Below, one piece after another: positions 52,975 to 62,001 of a stretch of 64,000 nt of DNA. The first letter of the stretch is position 1. Each line of letters starts with the position of its first letter. The position numbers were made by a program, and so were the translations under genes. This DNA comes from Flavobacterium microcysteis (GTDB lineage: Bacteria; Bacteroidota; Bacteroidia; Flavobacteriales; Flavobacteriaceae), in contig NZ_VFJE01000052.1 in NCBI RefSeq assembly GCF_006385255.1, forward strand, positions 1-64,000, read 5' to 3'. The notes under the pieces were generated by a model. It was not told where the DNA came from. It made no database searches and was given only the letters and a program-made list of their open reading frames with translations.

Positions 52975-53847
52975 ATGAGCGTTTTAGTCAATAAAGATTC
53001 TAAAATAATTGTTCAAGGTTTTACAGGAAGCGAAGGAACTTTTCACGCTTCTCAAATGATTGAATACGGAACAAATGTTGTAGGTGGTGTAACTCCAGGA
53101 AAAGGAGGAACAACTCACTTAGACCGTCCAGTTTTCAATACTGTTAAAGATGCTGTTGATCAGGCTGGAGCAGATACTACAATTATTTTCGTACCGCCAG
53201 CTTTTGCTGCTGACGCAATTATGGAAGCTGCAGATGCAGGAATCAAAGTTATTATCACAATTACTGAAGGAATTCCTGTTGCTGATATGGTTAAGGCTTA
53301 TGCTTATATTCAAAATAAAGATTGTCGTCTTGTAGGTCCAAACTGTCCAGGTGTAATCACTCCGGAAGAAGCTAAAGTTGGTATCATGCCAGGTTTCGTT
53401 TTCAAAAAAGGAAAAGTAGGTATCGTTTCTAAATCAGGAACTCTTACTTATGAAGCAGCTGATCAGGTTGTAAAACAAGGTATGGGAATCACTACAGCTA
53501 TCGGTATCGGTGGAGATCCAATCATTGGAACAACTACTAAAGAAGCTGTTGAATTATTGATGAACGATCCTGAAACAGAATGTATCATCATGATTGGAGA
53601 AATTGGTGGGCAATTAGAAGCTGATGCTGCTAAATGGATCAAAGCTGATGGAAACAGAAAACCAGTTATCGGATTCATCGCTGGTGAAACTGCTCCAAAA
53701 GGAAGAACAATGGGACACGCTGGCGCAATTGTTGGTGGTGCTGATGATACAGCTGAAGCTAAAAAACGCATCATGAGAGAAAACGGTATCCACGTTGTTG
53801 ATTCTCCTGCTGAAATCGGTAAAAAAGTAAAAGAAGTTATGGGTTAA
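52975..53847 (+). CDS. sucD: Succinate-CoA ligase subunit alpha
   Basis: A 290-residue alpha subunit of the TCA-cycle succinyl-CoA synthetase. CoA-binding N-terminal domain ([13 protein letters not shown]), and the phospho-His in GHAGAIVGG near residue 246. It is alone here, so the beta subunit (sucC) is elsewhere, which is usual in Bacteroidota. It has its own promoter box and a strong terminator. Confidence 0.96.
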   Translation: MSVLVNKDSKIIVQGFTGSEGTFHASQMIEYGTNVVGGVTPGKGGTTHLDRPVFNTVKDAVDQAGADTTIIFVPPAFAADAIMEAADAGIKVIITITEGIPVADMVKAYAYIQNKDCRLVGPNCPGVITPEEAKVGIMPGFVFKKGKVGIVSKSGTLTYEAADQVVKQGMGITTAIGIGGDPIIGTTTKEAVELLMNDPETECIIMIGEIGGQLEADAAKWIKADGNRKPVIGFIAGETAPKGRTMGHAGAIVGGADDTAEAKKRIMRENGIHVVDSPAEIGKKVKEVMG

Positions 53848-53870
53848 TCTCCATACAATTGATAAAGAAA

Positions 53871-53895
53871 GCCTTGCAAACTGCAAGGCTTTTTT
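53871..53895 (+). terminator. Terminator after sucD
   Basis: Stem GCCTTGCA (53871-53878) / TGCAAGGC (53882-53889) followed by six T. Confidence 0.9.
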
Positions 53896-53927
53896 ATTTA
53901 ATGCCGATTTTTTTATAATTTTAAAGA

Positions 53928-54413
53928 ATGAAACAAGCCTTTCCGCCTTTAGTAAATCATAATTCCAAAATACTGATTTTAGGAACTATGCCGGGAGAGA
54001 AATCTTTAGAATTACAGGAATATTACGGTAATAAAGGAAATAGTTTTTGGAAACTGCTTTTTACATTATTCAACCAGCCATTACCAAAAGAATATGCGGA
54101 AAAGAAACAATTATTAGAAGAGAATGATATTGCGCTTTGGGATGTTTTGGCCTATTGTGAACGGACAGGAAGTTTGGATAGCAATATCAAAAACGAAAAA
54201 GCGAATGATTTTGAAAGCTTTTACAAACAATACCCAAGCATTAAACATGTCTTTTTTTCGAGTAAAAATGTGTCCAATTTCTATGACAAATATGTAGGTC
54301 GAAGAAAAGACATCCATTATTCCATATTGCCATCGCCAAGTGGCGCCAATGCTTCTAAAAGTTTTTTACAAAAGCTGGATGAATGGGAAGCTATTTTGGA
54401 AGCACTGAAATAA
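53928..54413 (+). CDS. DNA-deoxyinosine/uracil glycosylase
   Basis: A 161-residue UDG-superfamily glycosylase. Motif 1 is LGTMPGEKSLELQEYYGN, and motif 2 is LPSPSGANAS near 138-147. This pattern fits the family 6 (hypoxanthine/deoxyinosine) group, which removes deaminated bases in base-excision repair. The length is normal. It stands between sucD and pirin. Confidence 0.85.
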   Translation: MKQAFPPLVNHNSKILILGTMPGEKSLELQEYYGNKGNSFWKLLFTLFNQPLPKEYAEKKQLLEENDIALWDVLAYCERTGSLDSNIKNEKANDFESFYKQYPSIKHVFFSSKNVSNFYDKYVGRRKDIHYSILPSPSGANASKSFLQKLDEWEAILEALK

Positions 54414-54452
54414 TTTTAGTAAATTAGATACTCACAACAAACAAAACAAAAT

Positions 54453-55328
54453 ATGTCAAACATCGACTTAATTATAGAAGAAAGACCGCGCGATATCGGG
54501 GACTTTTTAGTAGGTAGGCTGCTGCCTTTCCGTAAAAAAAGAATGGTAGGTCCATTTATCTTTATTGACCATATGGGGCCAACAAAAATGGGGCCTGATC
54601 ATTATATGGATGTAGGCCAGCATCCGCACATTGGACTTGCAACCTTAACTTTCTTACTGGATGGTGAGGTAATGCATAAAGACAGCATTGGCACGGAGCA
54701 GAAAATCGCGCCGGGTTCTGTGAACTGGATGATTGCCGGAAATGGTGTGACTCATACAGAAAGAACACCCGAAGAATTAAGACACGGAAAAGAATATATG
54801 ATGCATGGCTATCAGATTTGGGTAGCATTGCCAAAAGACAAAGAAGACATTGATCCGGAGTTTCATCATTTTGACAGAAATGACCTTCCGAGTTGGAAAG
54901 ATGAAACAGCAGAATTTATATTGGTAGCCGGAAAAGGATATGGTAAAGAATCACCGGTTCCTGTACATTCGGAGCTGTTTATGGTTGAAATCAAAACCCA
55001 GGACGAATATCTTCTTCATACAGAAGGGCAGCTTTTTGGAGAAATTGGAATCTGTGTTGTTGAAGGAGCAGTCCAGGCCTGCGACAATCATGTTGAAAAA
55101 GGAAACATGTTGGTTTCAAAGCTAGACAATGCTTGTTCTATGACGCTTAAGCCAAACACTCATGTCATTCTTTTTGGTGGCCAGCCGCTTCCTGAAGAAC
55201 GTTTTATCTATTGGAATTTTGTTTCTTCCAGCAATGAAAAAATAGAAGCTGCAAAAGAGCGTTGGAGAAAAAAAGAATTTCCGAAGGTAAAAGACGATAC
55301 CAGTTATGTAGTTATGCCGGAAGCCTAA
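54453..55328 (+). CDS. Pirin-family protein
   Basis: A 291-residue double-cupin protein. The N-terminal cupin has metal ligands in HPHIGLATLTF (His) and NGVTHTER (His/Glu). The C-terminal cupin is degenerate. Some bacterial pirins have quercetinase activity and others act in redox control. It ends with a strong terminator. Confidence 0.9.
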   Translation: MSNIDLIIEERPRDIGDFLVGRLLPFRKKRMVGPFIFIDHMGPTKMGPDHYMDVGQHPHIGLATLTFLLDGEVMHKDSIGTEQKIAPGSVNWMIAGNGVTHTERTPEELRHGKEYMMHGYQIWVALPKDKEDIDPEFHHFDRNDLPSWKDETAEFILVAGKGYGKESPVPVHSELFMVEIKTQDEYLLHTEGQLFGEIGICVVEGAVQACDNHVEKGNMLVSKLDNACSMTLKPNTHVILFGGQPLPEERFIYWNFVSSSNEKIEAAKERWRKKEFPKVKDDTSYVVMPEA

Positions 55329-55353
55329 CCACATCATAAATAGATAATTAAAA

Positions 55354-55392
55354 AACCTCTCTGTTGAATTTGCAACAGAGAGGTTTTATTTT
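55354..55392. terminator. Terminator after pirin
   Basis: Long stem AACCTCTCTGTTG (55354-55366) / CAACAGAGAGGTT (55373-55385) with T-rich tail. Confidence 0.9.
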
Positions 55393-55473
55393 TATAGATA
55401 TTTTAATTATATCGGAAATTATTAAATATTTGTAAAAAATGAGTTTATGGTAAATATAATTTAAAATATGCTC

Positions 55474-55481
55474 TATATTTG
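55474..55481 (+). promoter_or_regulatory. Promoter -7 box TATATTTG (S-box leader)
   Basis: Exact TAnnTTTG match 6-7 bases before the S-box-like leader. Confidence 0.65.
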
Positions 55482-55486
55482 CATCC

Positions 55487-55550
55487 GTTATCACGAATCT
55501 CGTAAAGAGATAGCAACCTGCAACAACAAGCAAGGTGCTAAAACGATAAG
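55487..55550 (+). promoter_or_regulatory. Minimal S-box-like (SAM-I type) riboswitch leader
   Basis: The 5' strand TTATCACGA (55488-55496) pairs in P1 with GATAA (55545-55549). A short hairpin ATCTC-GTAAA-GAGAT replaces P2. The P3 element AGCAACCTGC...GCAAGGTGCTAA (55512-55541) matches the S-box 3' core (GCAACC, GGTGCTAA). The GGAGGGA/GGCCC internal loop of P2 and the P4 stem are missing. The size, about 64 bases, is roughly half of an S-box. Ligand binding is uncertain. Confidence 0.55.
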
Positions 55551-55635
55551 CCAAATCTTTTGGAAAAAATGTTGCCATCCCACACTTTTTTCGGTTTGCT
55601 TTTCGTCGTGAGCTTTATTAATTTTTAAGCTATCG

Positions 55636-56958
55636 ATGATGAAACATCTTAAAACTCAAGGCTCGTTTATAGCCTTATTGCCCTTTTTTGTTTTTATTTT
55701 CACATTCCTTGGTGCGGGAATCCTGCTCCATGATTTTTATGCCTTGCCATCTCCAATAGCAGTGACTTTTGGCATAATCGTAGCCTTTTTGCTTTTCAAA
55801 GAATCTATTGAGGCAAAAGTAGATACGTTGATAAAAGGCTGTGGAAACAACCAGATTATCACAATGTGTCTTATTTATCTGCTGTCTGGGGCTTTTGCTG
55901 TTGTTACTCAAGCGATGGGAGCTGTTGATGCTGTTGTGAATTTAGGAATCAGTACGATAGATACAGAGTATTTTCCGTTGGGTATCTTTTTAATAGCCTC
56001 ATTTTTATCAACAGCCACGGGAACTTCTGTAGGATCGATAGTGGCTTTAGGGCCAATTGCTATCAGTCTGGCCGATAAAAGCGGTGCTTCTATGCCTTTA
56101 ATTGCGGGTTCATTACTTGGTGGTTCTATGTTAGGAGACAACCTGTCAATTATATCCGATACTACAATTGCCGCTACACAATCACTTGGCTGTGAAATGC
56201 GCGATAAATTTAAAGTCAATCTTTTTATTGCGCTTCCAGCATCCATTATCACTATACTATTGCTGTTCTATTTGGGATTTAATTCAGAAATAAGCCCTGT
56301 AGCTATTCAAAAAGAAAGCTATGAACTGATTACAATAGTGCCATACATTTTGGTAATAGGTCTGGCGGTTTCCGGCTTAAATGTTTTTGTTACGTTATTG
56401 ATTGGAATATTGGTTGCAGGAATTATTGGTTTTGCCCAACATGATTTTACCGTATTGAGTTTTATGCAGAAAAATTATGAAGGTTTTTTAAGCATGACAG
56501 ATATTTTTCTATTGTCAATATTAACGGGCGGACTAGCTGCTTTAGTCGAAAAAGCAGGCGGTATTGACTATGTATTGCAAAAGATAAAATCAAAAATTAA
56601 GAGCAAAAAATCAGCACAAATGGGTATTGGTACATTAGTAAGTGTTACCAACCTGGCTATTGCCAATAACACCGTTTCTATTGTGATTACAGGAGCCATA
56701 GCTAAAGAAATAAGTGATGAATACGAACTGAGTCCTAAAAAAACAGCGGCGATTCTTGATATTTTTTGCTGTATAGTACAAGGAATTCTACCATATGGGG
56801 CACAAGTACTGCTTATTTTGAATTTTGCCAAAGGCCGATTGGATGTGATTGACCTTATTGCAAATGCATGGTATGTTTATATATTGCTGATTTTTACGCT
56901 GATTGCGATTTATAGCAAAACATGGAACAAAAGGATAGATAAATTCCTGAAAGTTTAA
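55636..56958 (+). CDS. NhaC-family transporter, possible methionine transporter
   Basis: Up to 440 residues (starts ATG-ATG at 55636/55639), with about 10-12 transmembrane helices. Motifs such as TATGTSVGSIVALGPI, GGSMLGDNLSIISDTTIAAT and NTVSIVITGAIAKEI place it in the NhaC antiporter superfamily. A SAM-related leader before it suggests the MetT-type methionine transporters of this superfamily rather than Na+/H+ exchange, which is inference. The 5' end of the ORF follows a hairpin at 55611-55631 that may overlap the ribosome site. Confidence 0.8.
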   Translation: MMKHLKTQGSFIALLPFFVFIFTFLGAGILLHDFYALPSPIAVTFGIIVAFLLFKESIEAKVDTLIKGCGNNQIITMCLIYLLSGAFAVVTQAMGAVDAVVNLGISTIDTEYFPLGIFLIASFLSTATGTSVGSIVALGPIAISLADKSGASMPLIAGSLLGGSMLGDNLSIISDTTIAATQSLGCEMRDKFKVNLFIALPASIITILLLFYLGFNSEISPVAIQKESYELITIVPYILVIGLAVSGLNVFVTLLIGILVAGIIGFAQHDFTVLSFMQKNYEGFLSMTDIFLLSILTGGLAALVEKAGGIDYVLQKIKSKIKSKKSAQMGIGTLVSVTNLAIANNTVSIVITGAIAKEISDEYELSPKKTAAILDIFCCIVQGILPYGAQVLLILNFAKGRLDVIDLIANAWYVYILLIFTLIAIYSKTWNKRIDKFLKV

Positions 56959-56990
56959 AGGCTTGTCTTACAGTATTGCGATTGAATTCT

Positions 56991-56998
56991 TATATTTG
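56991..56998 (+). promoter_or_regulatory. Promoter -7 box TATATTTG (fabG)
   Basis: Exact TAnnTTTG match 35 bases before the fabG ATG. Confidence 0.65.
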
Positions 56999-57033
56999 TC
57001 ACTCAACATAGACAAACTAAATAAATTTTTATA

Positions 57034-57780
57034 ATGAAATTACTAGAAGGAAAAACAGCGATCATTACAGGTGCTAGCCGAGGAATTGGTAGAGGAATTG
57101 CAGAAGTTTTTGCAAAACACGGCGCAAATGTGGCATTCACTTATAGTTCGTCTGCCGAAGCAGCTAAAGTTTTGGAAGATGAATTGATAGCTCTTGGTGT
57201 AAAAGCTAAAGGATATCAGTCTAATGCTGCTGATTTTAATGAAGCGCAAAAACTAGTAGATGATGTAATCGCAACTTTTGGAAATATCGATATTTTGATT
57301 AATAATGCGGGAATCACAAAAGACAACCTGTTAATGCGTATTTCAGAAGAAGATTTCGACAAAGTAATCGAAGTAAACCTGAAGTCTGTTTTCAACATGA
57401 CAAAAGCGGTTCAGAAAACCATGCTTAAAAACCGTGCAGGTTCTATTATAAACATGAGCTCAGTAGTAGGAGTGAAGGGTAATGCCGGACAAACTAACTA
57501 TGCTGCTTCAAAAGCCGGAGTAATAGGGTTTACAAAATCTGTTGCTTTGGAGCTTGGTTCAAGAAACATCCGTTGCAATGCAATTGCTCCAGGTTTTATT
57601 GAAACTGAAATGACAGGAAAACTAAACGAAGATGTTGTTCAAGGATGGAGAGACGCTATTCCATTAAAACGTGGTGGAACAACTGAAGATGTAGCAAATG
57701 CATGTCTTTTCTTAGCTTCTGATATGAGTGCTTATATCACAGGACAAGTTATGAATGTTGATGGCGGAATGCTGACTTAA
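57034..57780 (+). CDS. fabG: 3-oxoacyl-[ACP] reductase
   Basis: A 248-residue short-chain dehydrogenase that reduces 3-ketoacyl-ACP with NADPH. Cofactor motif ITGASRGIGRGIA, NNAG, the catalytic Ser (INMSSV), Tyr-Lys (YAASK) and PGFIETEM. It partners FabZ of the lpxC-fabZ fusion in fatty-acid elongation. It has its own promoter and an inverted heptamer array at its 3' end. Confidence 0.95.
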   Translation: MKLLEGKTAIITGASRGIGRGIAEVFAKHGANVAFTYSSSAEAAKVLEDELIALGVKAKGYQSNAADFNEAQKLVDDVIATFGNIDILINNAGITKDNLLMRISEEDFDKVIEVNLKSVFNMTKAVQKTMLKNRAGSIINMSSVVGVKGNAGQTNYAASKAGVIGFTKSVALELGSRNIRCNAIAPGFIETEMTGKLNEDVVQGWRDAIPLKRGGTTEDVANACLFLASDMSAYITGQVMNVDGGMLT

Positions 57781-57782
57781 TC

Positions 57783-57856
57783 AATTATAAATTTCAAATT
57801 ACGAATTACGGATTTTACATTCGTAATTCGTAATTCATAATTCGTAATTTCCAATT
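57783..57856. repeat. Inverted heptamer array after fabG
   Basis: Left arm: AATTATA, AATTTCA, AATTACG, AATTACG, GATTTTA (57783-57817). Right arm: CGTAATT, CGTAATT, CATAATT, CGTAATT, TCCAATT (57822-57856). Both arms have 7-base period and are inverse complements, so they can fold into a long hairpin. Confidence 0.7.
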
Positions 57857-57888
57857 ACAAGATTCTTGTTTTAAAATACCTTGATTAA

Positions 57889-59916
57889 ATGACGACAAAC
57901 ACCATATTATTACTCTTACTTTCAATATTAATAGCAGGAGGTTTGTCTTTTTTTCAATATTTTTTCAGGGCTAAAAATAAATCCAGAACTCAGCTGCTTT
58001 TAGCCTTTTTACGTTTCTTCTCTATTTTTGGAATCTTACTACTATTGATTAATCCAAAAATCACGACCAGTACACTGGATATAGTAAAGACACCATTGCC
58101 TATTGTTGTTGATAATTCAAGTTCTATAACAGAATTAAAAGCAAACGAAACAGCTTTGGATATCTATAAAAAATTGGTTTCTGATTCAAGGCTTCAGGAG
58201 AAATTTGATATACAGTCGTATCAATTTTCAAATGAATTTGAACTGTCGGACAGTTTTAATTTTAAAGGAACGCAAACCAATCTGGATGAAGTAGCAAAGA
58301 ATCTAAAAAGTATCAATAAGAATACGGCATTTCCAACGGTTATCTTAACAGATGGAAATCAAACTTCTGGAAATGACTATGTTTACAGCTTTAATCCTAA
58401 TAATAAAGTATTTCCTGTAATTTTAGGAGATACGACTACTTTTCTGGATTTAAAAATAAGCCAGCTCAATGTCAATAAATACGCTTTCCACAAAAATAAA
58501 TTTCCTGTAGAAGTATTTCTTCAATATTCTGGAAACAAAAGTGTTGCAGCCGATTTTAGCATTTCACAAGGTGGTGCTGTTTTGACAAAGCAAAGTGTTT
58601 CTTTCACGCCATCGAAAAAAACTGCGGTATTGAATGTTTTATTACCTGCTGACAAAATAGGGGTTCAGGTTTTTAAAGCATCAATAACTTCTAAGGAAGC
58701 AGAAAAAAATACCTACAATAACAATAAGAATTTTGCTGTTGAAGTCATTGACCAAAAGTCTGAAGTAGCTATCGTTACAGCAATCAATCATCCTGATATT
58801 GGTGCTTTAAAGCGTTCAATTGAAACTAATCTACAACGTAAAGTGACGATAGTCAATCCAAATAAAATCAGTTCATTACAAGATTATAATATCTTGATCT
58901 TATATCAACCAACGGCAGAATTTAAATCTGTTTTTGAAGCGAATAAGCTTGCCGGATTGAATACATGGATTATCACAGGAACCAATACCGATTTTAATTT
59001 CCTGAACCAACAACAAAGTACATTGCAATTCAAAATGAGCGGACAAAAGGAAGATTATTTGTCTGATTTTAACGCTCAGTTTAATCTGTTTGCTATTGAT
59101 AATATTGGTTTTGAAAACCTGCCGCCATTGCAAAATGCTTTCGGAACGGTTACAGCAAAAGAAAATGTTGAAGTGTTGATCTCATCACGTATCCGAAATG
59201 TCAATACGGGTTCACCTTTATTGGCTTATTCTGAAAACCAGGCAAAAAGAAATGCTTTTCTTTTAGGTGAAAACATCTGGAAATGGAGGTTGCAAAGCCA
59301 TATAGGTAACCAATCCTATGATAAATTTGATGTTTTTGTAGATAAGACCATCCAGTTTTTGGCATCCAATAACGCAAGGAAATCACTTGTGGTGAATCAC
59401 GAAAACTTCTATAATTCAGGAGAAGCTATTGAAATTACGGCTCAGTATTTCAATAAGAATTACGAGTTTGATGAAAATGCAAGACTTACGATTTCAATCA
59501 CAAATAAAAAGACAAAACAAACAAAAAACTACGATCTTTTAAAAGGTAATAAGTCCTATAAGGTCAATCTGGACGGTCTTTCAGCTGGTGAATATAGTTT
59601 TAAAGTAGTCGAGGCACAATCCAAAAATACCTACAATGGCTTTTTTGAAGTATTGGATTTTGATATCGAAAGGCAGTTTGTAAACCCTGACCTGAACAAG
59701 CTTACACAATTGGCTTCTCAGACCCAAGGAAAGGTTTTCCATCCTAATCAGGTAGAAGAGCTTATAAAGTCACTATTGCAAAATGATGAATATAAAGCTA
59801 CGCAGAAAGAAATTGTCAAAAAGACTCCTTTAGTAGACTGGATATGGTTATTGGTGCTAATTGCAATTTCGCTTGCTGCGGAATGGTTTATTAGGAAGTA
59901 TAATGGGCTTTTATAG
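57889..59916 (+). CDS. vWA-like membrane protein
   Basis: A 675-residue membrane protein. Two N-terminal transmembrane helices (about 6-22 and 38-57), a vWA-like region (about 68-180, with IVVDNSSSI and TVILTDGNQTSG), Ig-like beta domains in the middle, and a C-terminal helix (about 647-664). The architecture recalls BatA-like or glutamine-amidotransferase-like membrane proteins of Bacteroidota, whose role is unknown but often linked to stress and envelope integrity. It is alone in its transcription unit. Confidence 0.8.
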   Translation: MTTNTILLLLLSILIAGGLSFFQYFFRAKNKSRTQLLLAFLRFFSIFGILLLLINPKITTSTLDIVKTPLPIVVDNSSSITELKANETALDIYKKLVSDSRLQEKFDIQSYQFSNEFELSDSFNFKGTQTNLDEVAKNLKSINKNTAFPTVILTDGNQTSGNDYVYSFNPNNKVFPVILGDTTTFLDLKISQLNVNKYAFHKNKFPVEVFLQYSGNKSVAADFSISQGGAVLTKQSVSFTPSKKTAVLNVLLPADKIGVQVFKASITSKEAEKNTYNNNKNFAVEVIDQKSEVAIVTAINHPDIGALKRSIETNLQRKVTIVNPNKISSLQDYNILILYQPTAEFKSVFEANKLAGLNTWIITGTNTDFNFLNQQQSTLQFKMSGQKEDYLSDFNAQFNLFAIDNIGFENLPPLQNAFGTVTAKENVEVLISSRIRNVNTGSPLLAYSENQAKRNAFLLGENIWKWRLQSHIGNQSYDKFDVFVDKTIQFLASNNARKSLVVNHENFYNSGEAIEITAQYFNKNYEFDENARLTISITNKKTKQTKNYDLLKGNKSYKVNLDGLSAGEYSFKVVEAQSKNTYNGFFEVLDFDIERQFVNPDLNKLTQLASQTQGKVFHPNQVEELIKSLLQNDEYKATQKEIVKKTPLVDWIWLLVLIAISLAAEWFIRKYNGLL

Positions 59917-60268
59917 GAGTTGCTAAGTTGCTAAGGTTCTGAGGGACTAAGGTTTGTTTATTCTACATATAAAAGGGAAACTCTTTTAATATAGATTTTT
60001 TAAATCTGCGTAAATCGTTTTAATCAGTGTTTTAAAGGTGCTAAGGTTCTGAGGAACTAAGGTTATGGTTCTTATATATGAAGGAGGAGTTTTTTATACA
60101 AATTTCTTAAATCTGCGTAAATTGTTTTTAATCCGTGTCAATCTGTGTTCAAATCAACAGAGTTATTCTTTGTAATAAGTATTAAGACGCTAAGGTTTTA
60201 AATCCTTTCTGATTTTATACTCTGCTAGGGAATGCGTATATTTATATTTCAATCAAACATCAAAAAAT
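59917..60268. other. Repeat-rich spacer with 8-bp units
   Basis: Units NNCTAAGG/NNCTGAGG at 8-base period: 59921-59952 (four units) and 60039-60062 (three). Two copies of AAATCTGCGTAAAT (near 59992 and 60108) and a single CGCTAAGG at 60188-60195. No ORF; probably an assembly of interspersed repeats. Confidence 0.6.
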
Positions 60269-60691
60269 ATGAAAACTAAATTTTTATCAGTAGTCTGTGC
60301 CATTGTTTTGATCGGATTACAATCATGTAGCTGTAAAAAAGGAGCAGAGGCTATTGCTGAACTTTCCACTGGTAGCTGGGAATTAGAACAGACATTTGGA
60401 GAACCTATTGACAAAGGAGAGTTTGCTAAAATTCCGGTATTGAATTTTGACAAAGCAGAAAACCGTCTCTCTGGTAATTCAGGATGTAATTCAATGTCGG
60501 GAAGCTATACTATTAACGAAGATAAAATTAGTTTCGGACCTATTGCCCAAACAAAAATGGCTTGTCAAGGAACCGGAGAAGGCAAATTTATGACCTTATT
60601 CAATTCAGTACAAAAATTCAAGCTTCAGGGTGACAAGCTTAAATTATACGATGGAAACAACACAAAGGTGCTATCATTTATAAAAAAATAA
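60269..60691 (+). CDS. META-domain lipoprotein
   Basis: A 140-residue lipoprotein (lipobox QSC). A single META domain follows (about 30-138, GSWELEQTFGE, then LSGNSGCNSMSGSYTI). META (HslJ-like) proteins are envelope stress proteins of unclear function. It precedes a related two-domain lipoprotein by 4 bases, so the two are co-transcribed. Confidence 0.85.
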   Translation: MKTKFLSVVCAIVLIGLQSCSCKKGAEAIAELSTGSWELEQTFGEPIDKGEFAKIPVLNFDKAENRLSGNSGCNSMSGSYTINEDKISFGPIAQTKMACQGTGEGKFMTLFNSVQKFKLQGDKLKLYDGNNTKVLSFIKK

Positions 60692-60695
60692 GACC

Positions 60696-61496
60696 ATGAA
60701 AAAAAAGTCTATAATTACGTTGGCAGCCTTGTGCTTGCTGTTTGTAAACTGCAAACCGAAATCTGCTGACAAAGAAGAGAATGGAGTGGATTCTCTTTCG
60801 GTAACAAAAGATACTGTTGCTGCGGTTGAGAAGGTAAATGATGCTTTTTTTAAAGCGTCTGGAACAGAACCTTTTTGGGGAATTGAAATCATGAAGGATT
60901 CTGTCCGCTTTACTTCACCGGAAACAGAAAAGAATTTTACGATACCTTATGACAAACCGAATAGGGCAATGGATGCCAACGTTATTTCGTATGAAGCAAA
61001 ATCGGACAGTATCCATTTAAAGTTTACGATACAGCAAGGCAAATGCTCAGATGGAATGTCTGATAATGAATATAATTATAACGTAAGAGCATCTTTAAAA
61101 AGAGGCAAAGACAAGGATTTTAAGGAGCTGAAAGGCTGCGGGAATTATATTGTGGACAAGCAATTGCAGGGCAACTGGGTTTTAGAAGAACTGGAAGGCA
61201 AAAAAGTGAATCCGAAAGATTTTGAAAAGAAATTACCGGGTATCGAAATTAATGCCGAAGAATCTAAATTTACTGGTTTTGCGGGCTGTAATGGAATGGG
61301 AGGCAAGTTATTTTATGAAAAAGAAGTATTGCGATTTTCAGATATCGTTACCACTGAAATGATGTGTCCTAATTATAATACAGAAAAATTGTTTGTAAAA
61401 GCACTGCAAAGCACAACAACCTATCAGATTAAGAAAGACAAGCTTTATCTTCTTAATCCTGACGGAACCAAAGCAATTCTCCAGAAGGCGAATTAA
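60696..61496 (+). CDS. Two-domain lipoprotein with C-terminal META domain
   Basis: A 266-residue lipoprotein (lipobox VNC, Cys18). Residues about 45-150 hold a small COG3650-like domain (ASGTEPFWGIEIMKD, GKCSDGMSDNEYNYNV) and residues about 160-265 a META domain (LQGNWVLEELEGK, FAGCNGMGGKLF). It follows the short META gene and is followed by a strong terminator. The pair may be an ancestral duplication. Confidence 0.85.
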   Translation: MKKKSIITLAALCLLFVNCKPKSADKEENGVDSLSVTKDTVAAVEKVNDAFFKASGTEPFWGIEIMKDSVRFTSPETEKNFTIPYDKPNRAMDANVISYEAKSDSIHLKFTIQQGKCSDGMSDNEYNYNVRASLKRGKDKDFKELKGCGNYIVDKQLQGNWVLEELEGKKVNPKDFEKKLPGIEINAEESKFTGFAGCNGMGGKLFYEKEVLRFSDIVTTEMMCPNYNTEKLFVKALQSTTTYQIKKDKLYLLNPDGTKAILQKAN

Positions 61497-61501
61497 AAAC
61501 A

Positions 61502-61527
61502 AAAAAGAGGCAAATCGCCTCTTTTTT
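61502..61527 (+). terminator. Terminator after META genes
   Basis: Stem AGAGGC (61506-61511) / GCCTCT (61517-61522) with A before and seven T after. Confidence 0.85.
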
Positions 61528-61530
61528 TAT

Positions 61531-61932
61531 TTATTCCTCTTGTAGCTCAAAAAGCTGTACTTGATTTTTTAATCTTTCAATCAAGATATTCATCATTCTC
61601 TTATTCAGGGAAGATGAATTTTTGATGTATTCATTATACTCGTGTATTGTAAATAATCCAATGACAATTCCTTTAAGCGAATTACGGAACTTGATGTCCT
61701 TTTGGATTGAATTTTCGATGTAAGCCAGTTTCTTTTCAACAGAATAGCTATAGAAATCATTTTTATACTTTGATATATAATTTCTAAATACATCAATAAA
61801 AAGATCATTCTGGAGTTTTAGTATTGGGCGGAGGACCTGGTTTTGAAAAATTTCATCAGTTGAAGACTCGTTTGTGACTGTTCCTAAAGTTTCACCTCTG
61901 AATTCAGAAATGAAAGCGTCTCTGTTTTCCAT
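61531..61932 (-). CDS. Helical conserved protein, unknown
   Basis: A 133-residue all-helical soluble protein (MENRDAFISEFRGETLGTV, then LRPILKLQNDLFIDVFRNYI). Homologues in Flavobacteria are sometimes labelled 'glyoxalase', but no glyoxalase metal ligands are visible. No known domain is recognised. It is convergent with the META genes. Confidence 0.65.
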   Translation of the reverse strand: MENRDAFISEFRGETLGTVTNESSTDEIFQNQVLRPILKLQNDLFIDVFRNYISKYKNDFYSYSVEKKLAYIENSIQKDIKFRNSLKGIVIGLFTIHEYNEYIKNSSSLNKRMMNILIERLKNQVQLFELQEE

Positions 61933-61950
61933 GGTTTTTCTTTTAAAGAT

Positions 61951-61985
61951 AAAAAAAAACCGCCGTATTGCTACAGCAGTTTTGA
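61951..61985 (-). terminator. Terminator of ompA gene
   Basis: On the minus strand, arms CTGCTG (61974-61979) / CGGCGG (61960-61965) with G-T pairs, followed by nine T. Confidence 0.7.
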
Positions 61986-62001
61986 AATATTTATGAAGAA
62001 A

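Noticed and set aside
57814..57825. TTAC-ATTC-GTAA match outside the XRE locus
   Set aside because: It lies in the centre of the fabG heptamer hairpin, and its flanks are explained by the repeat; not counted as an XRE site.
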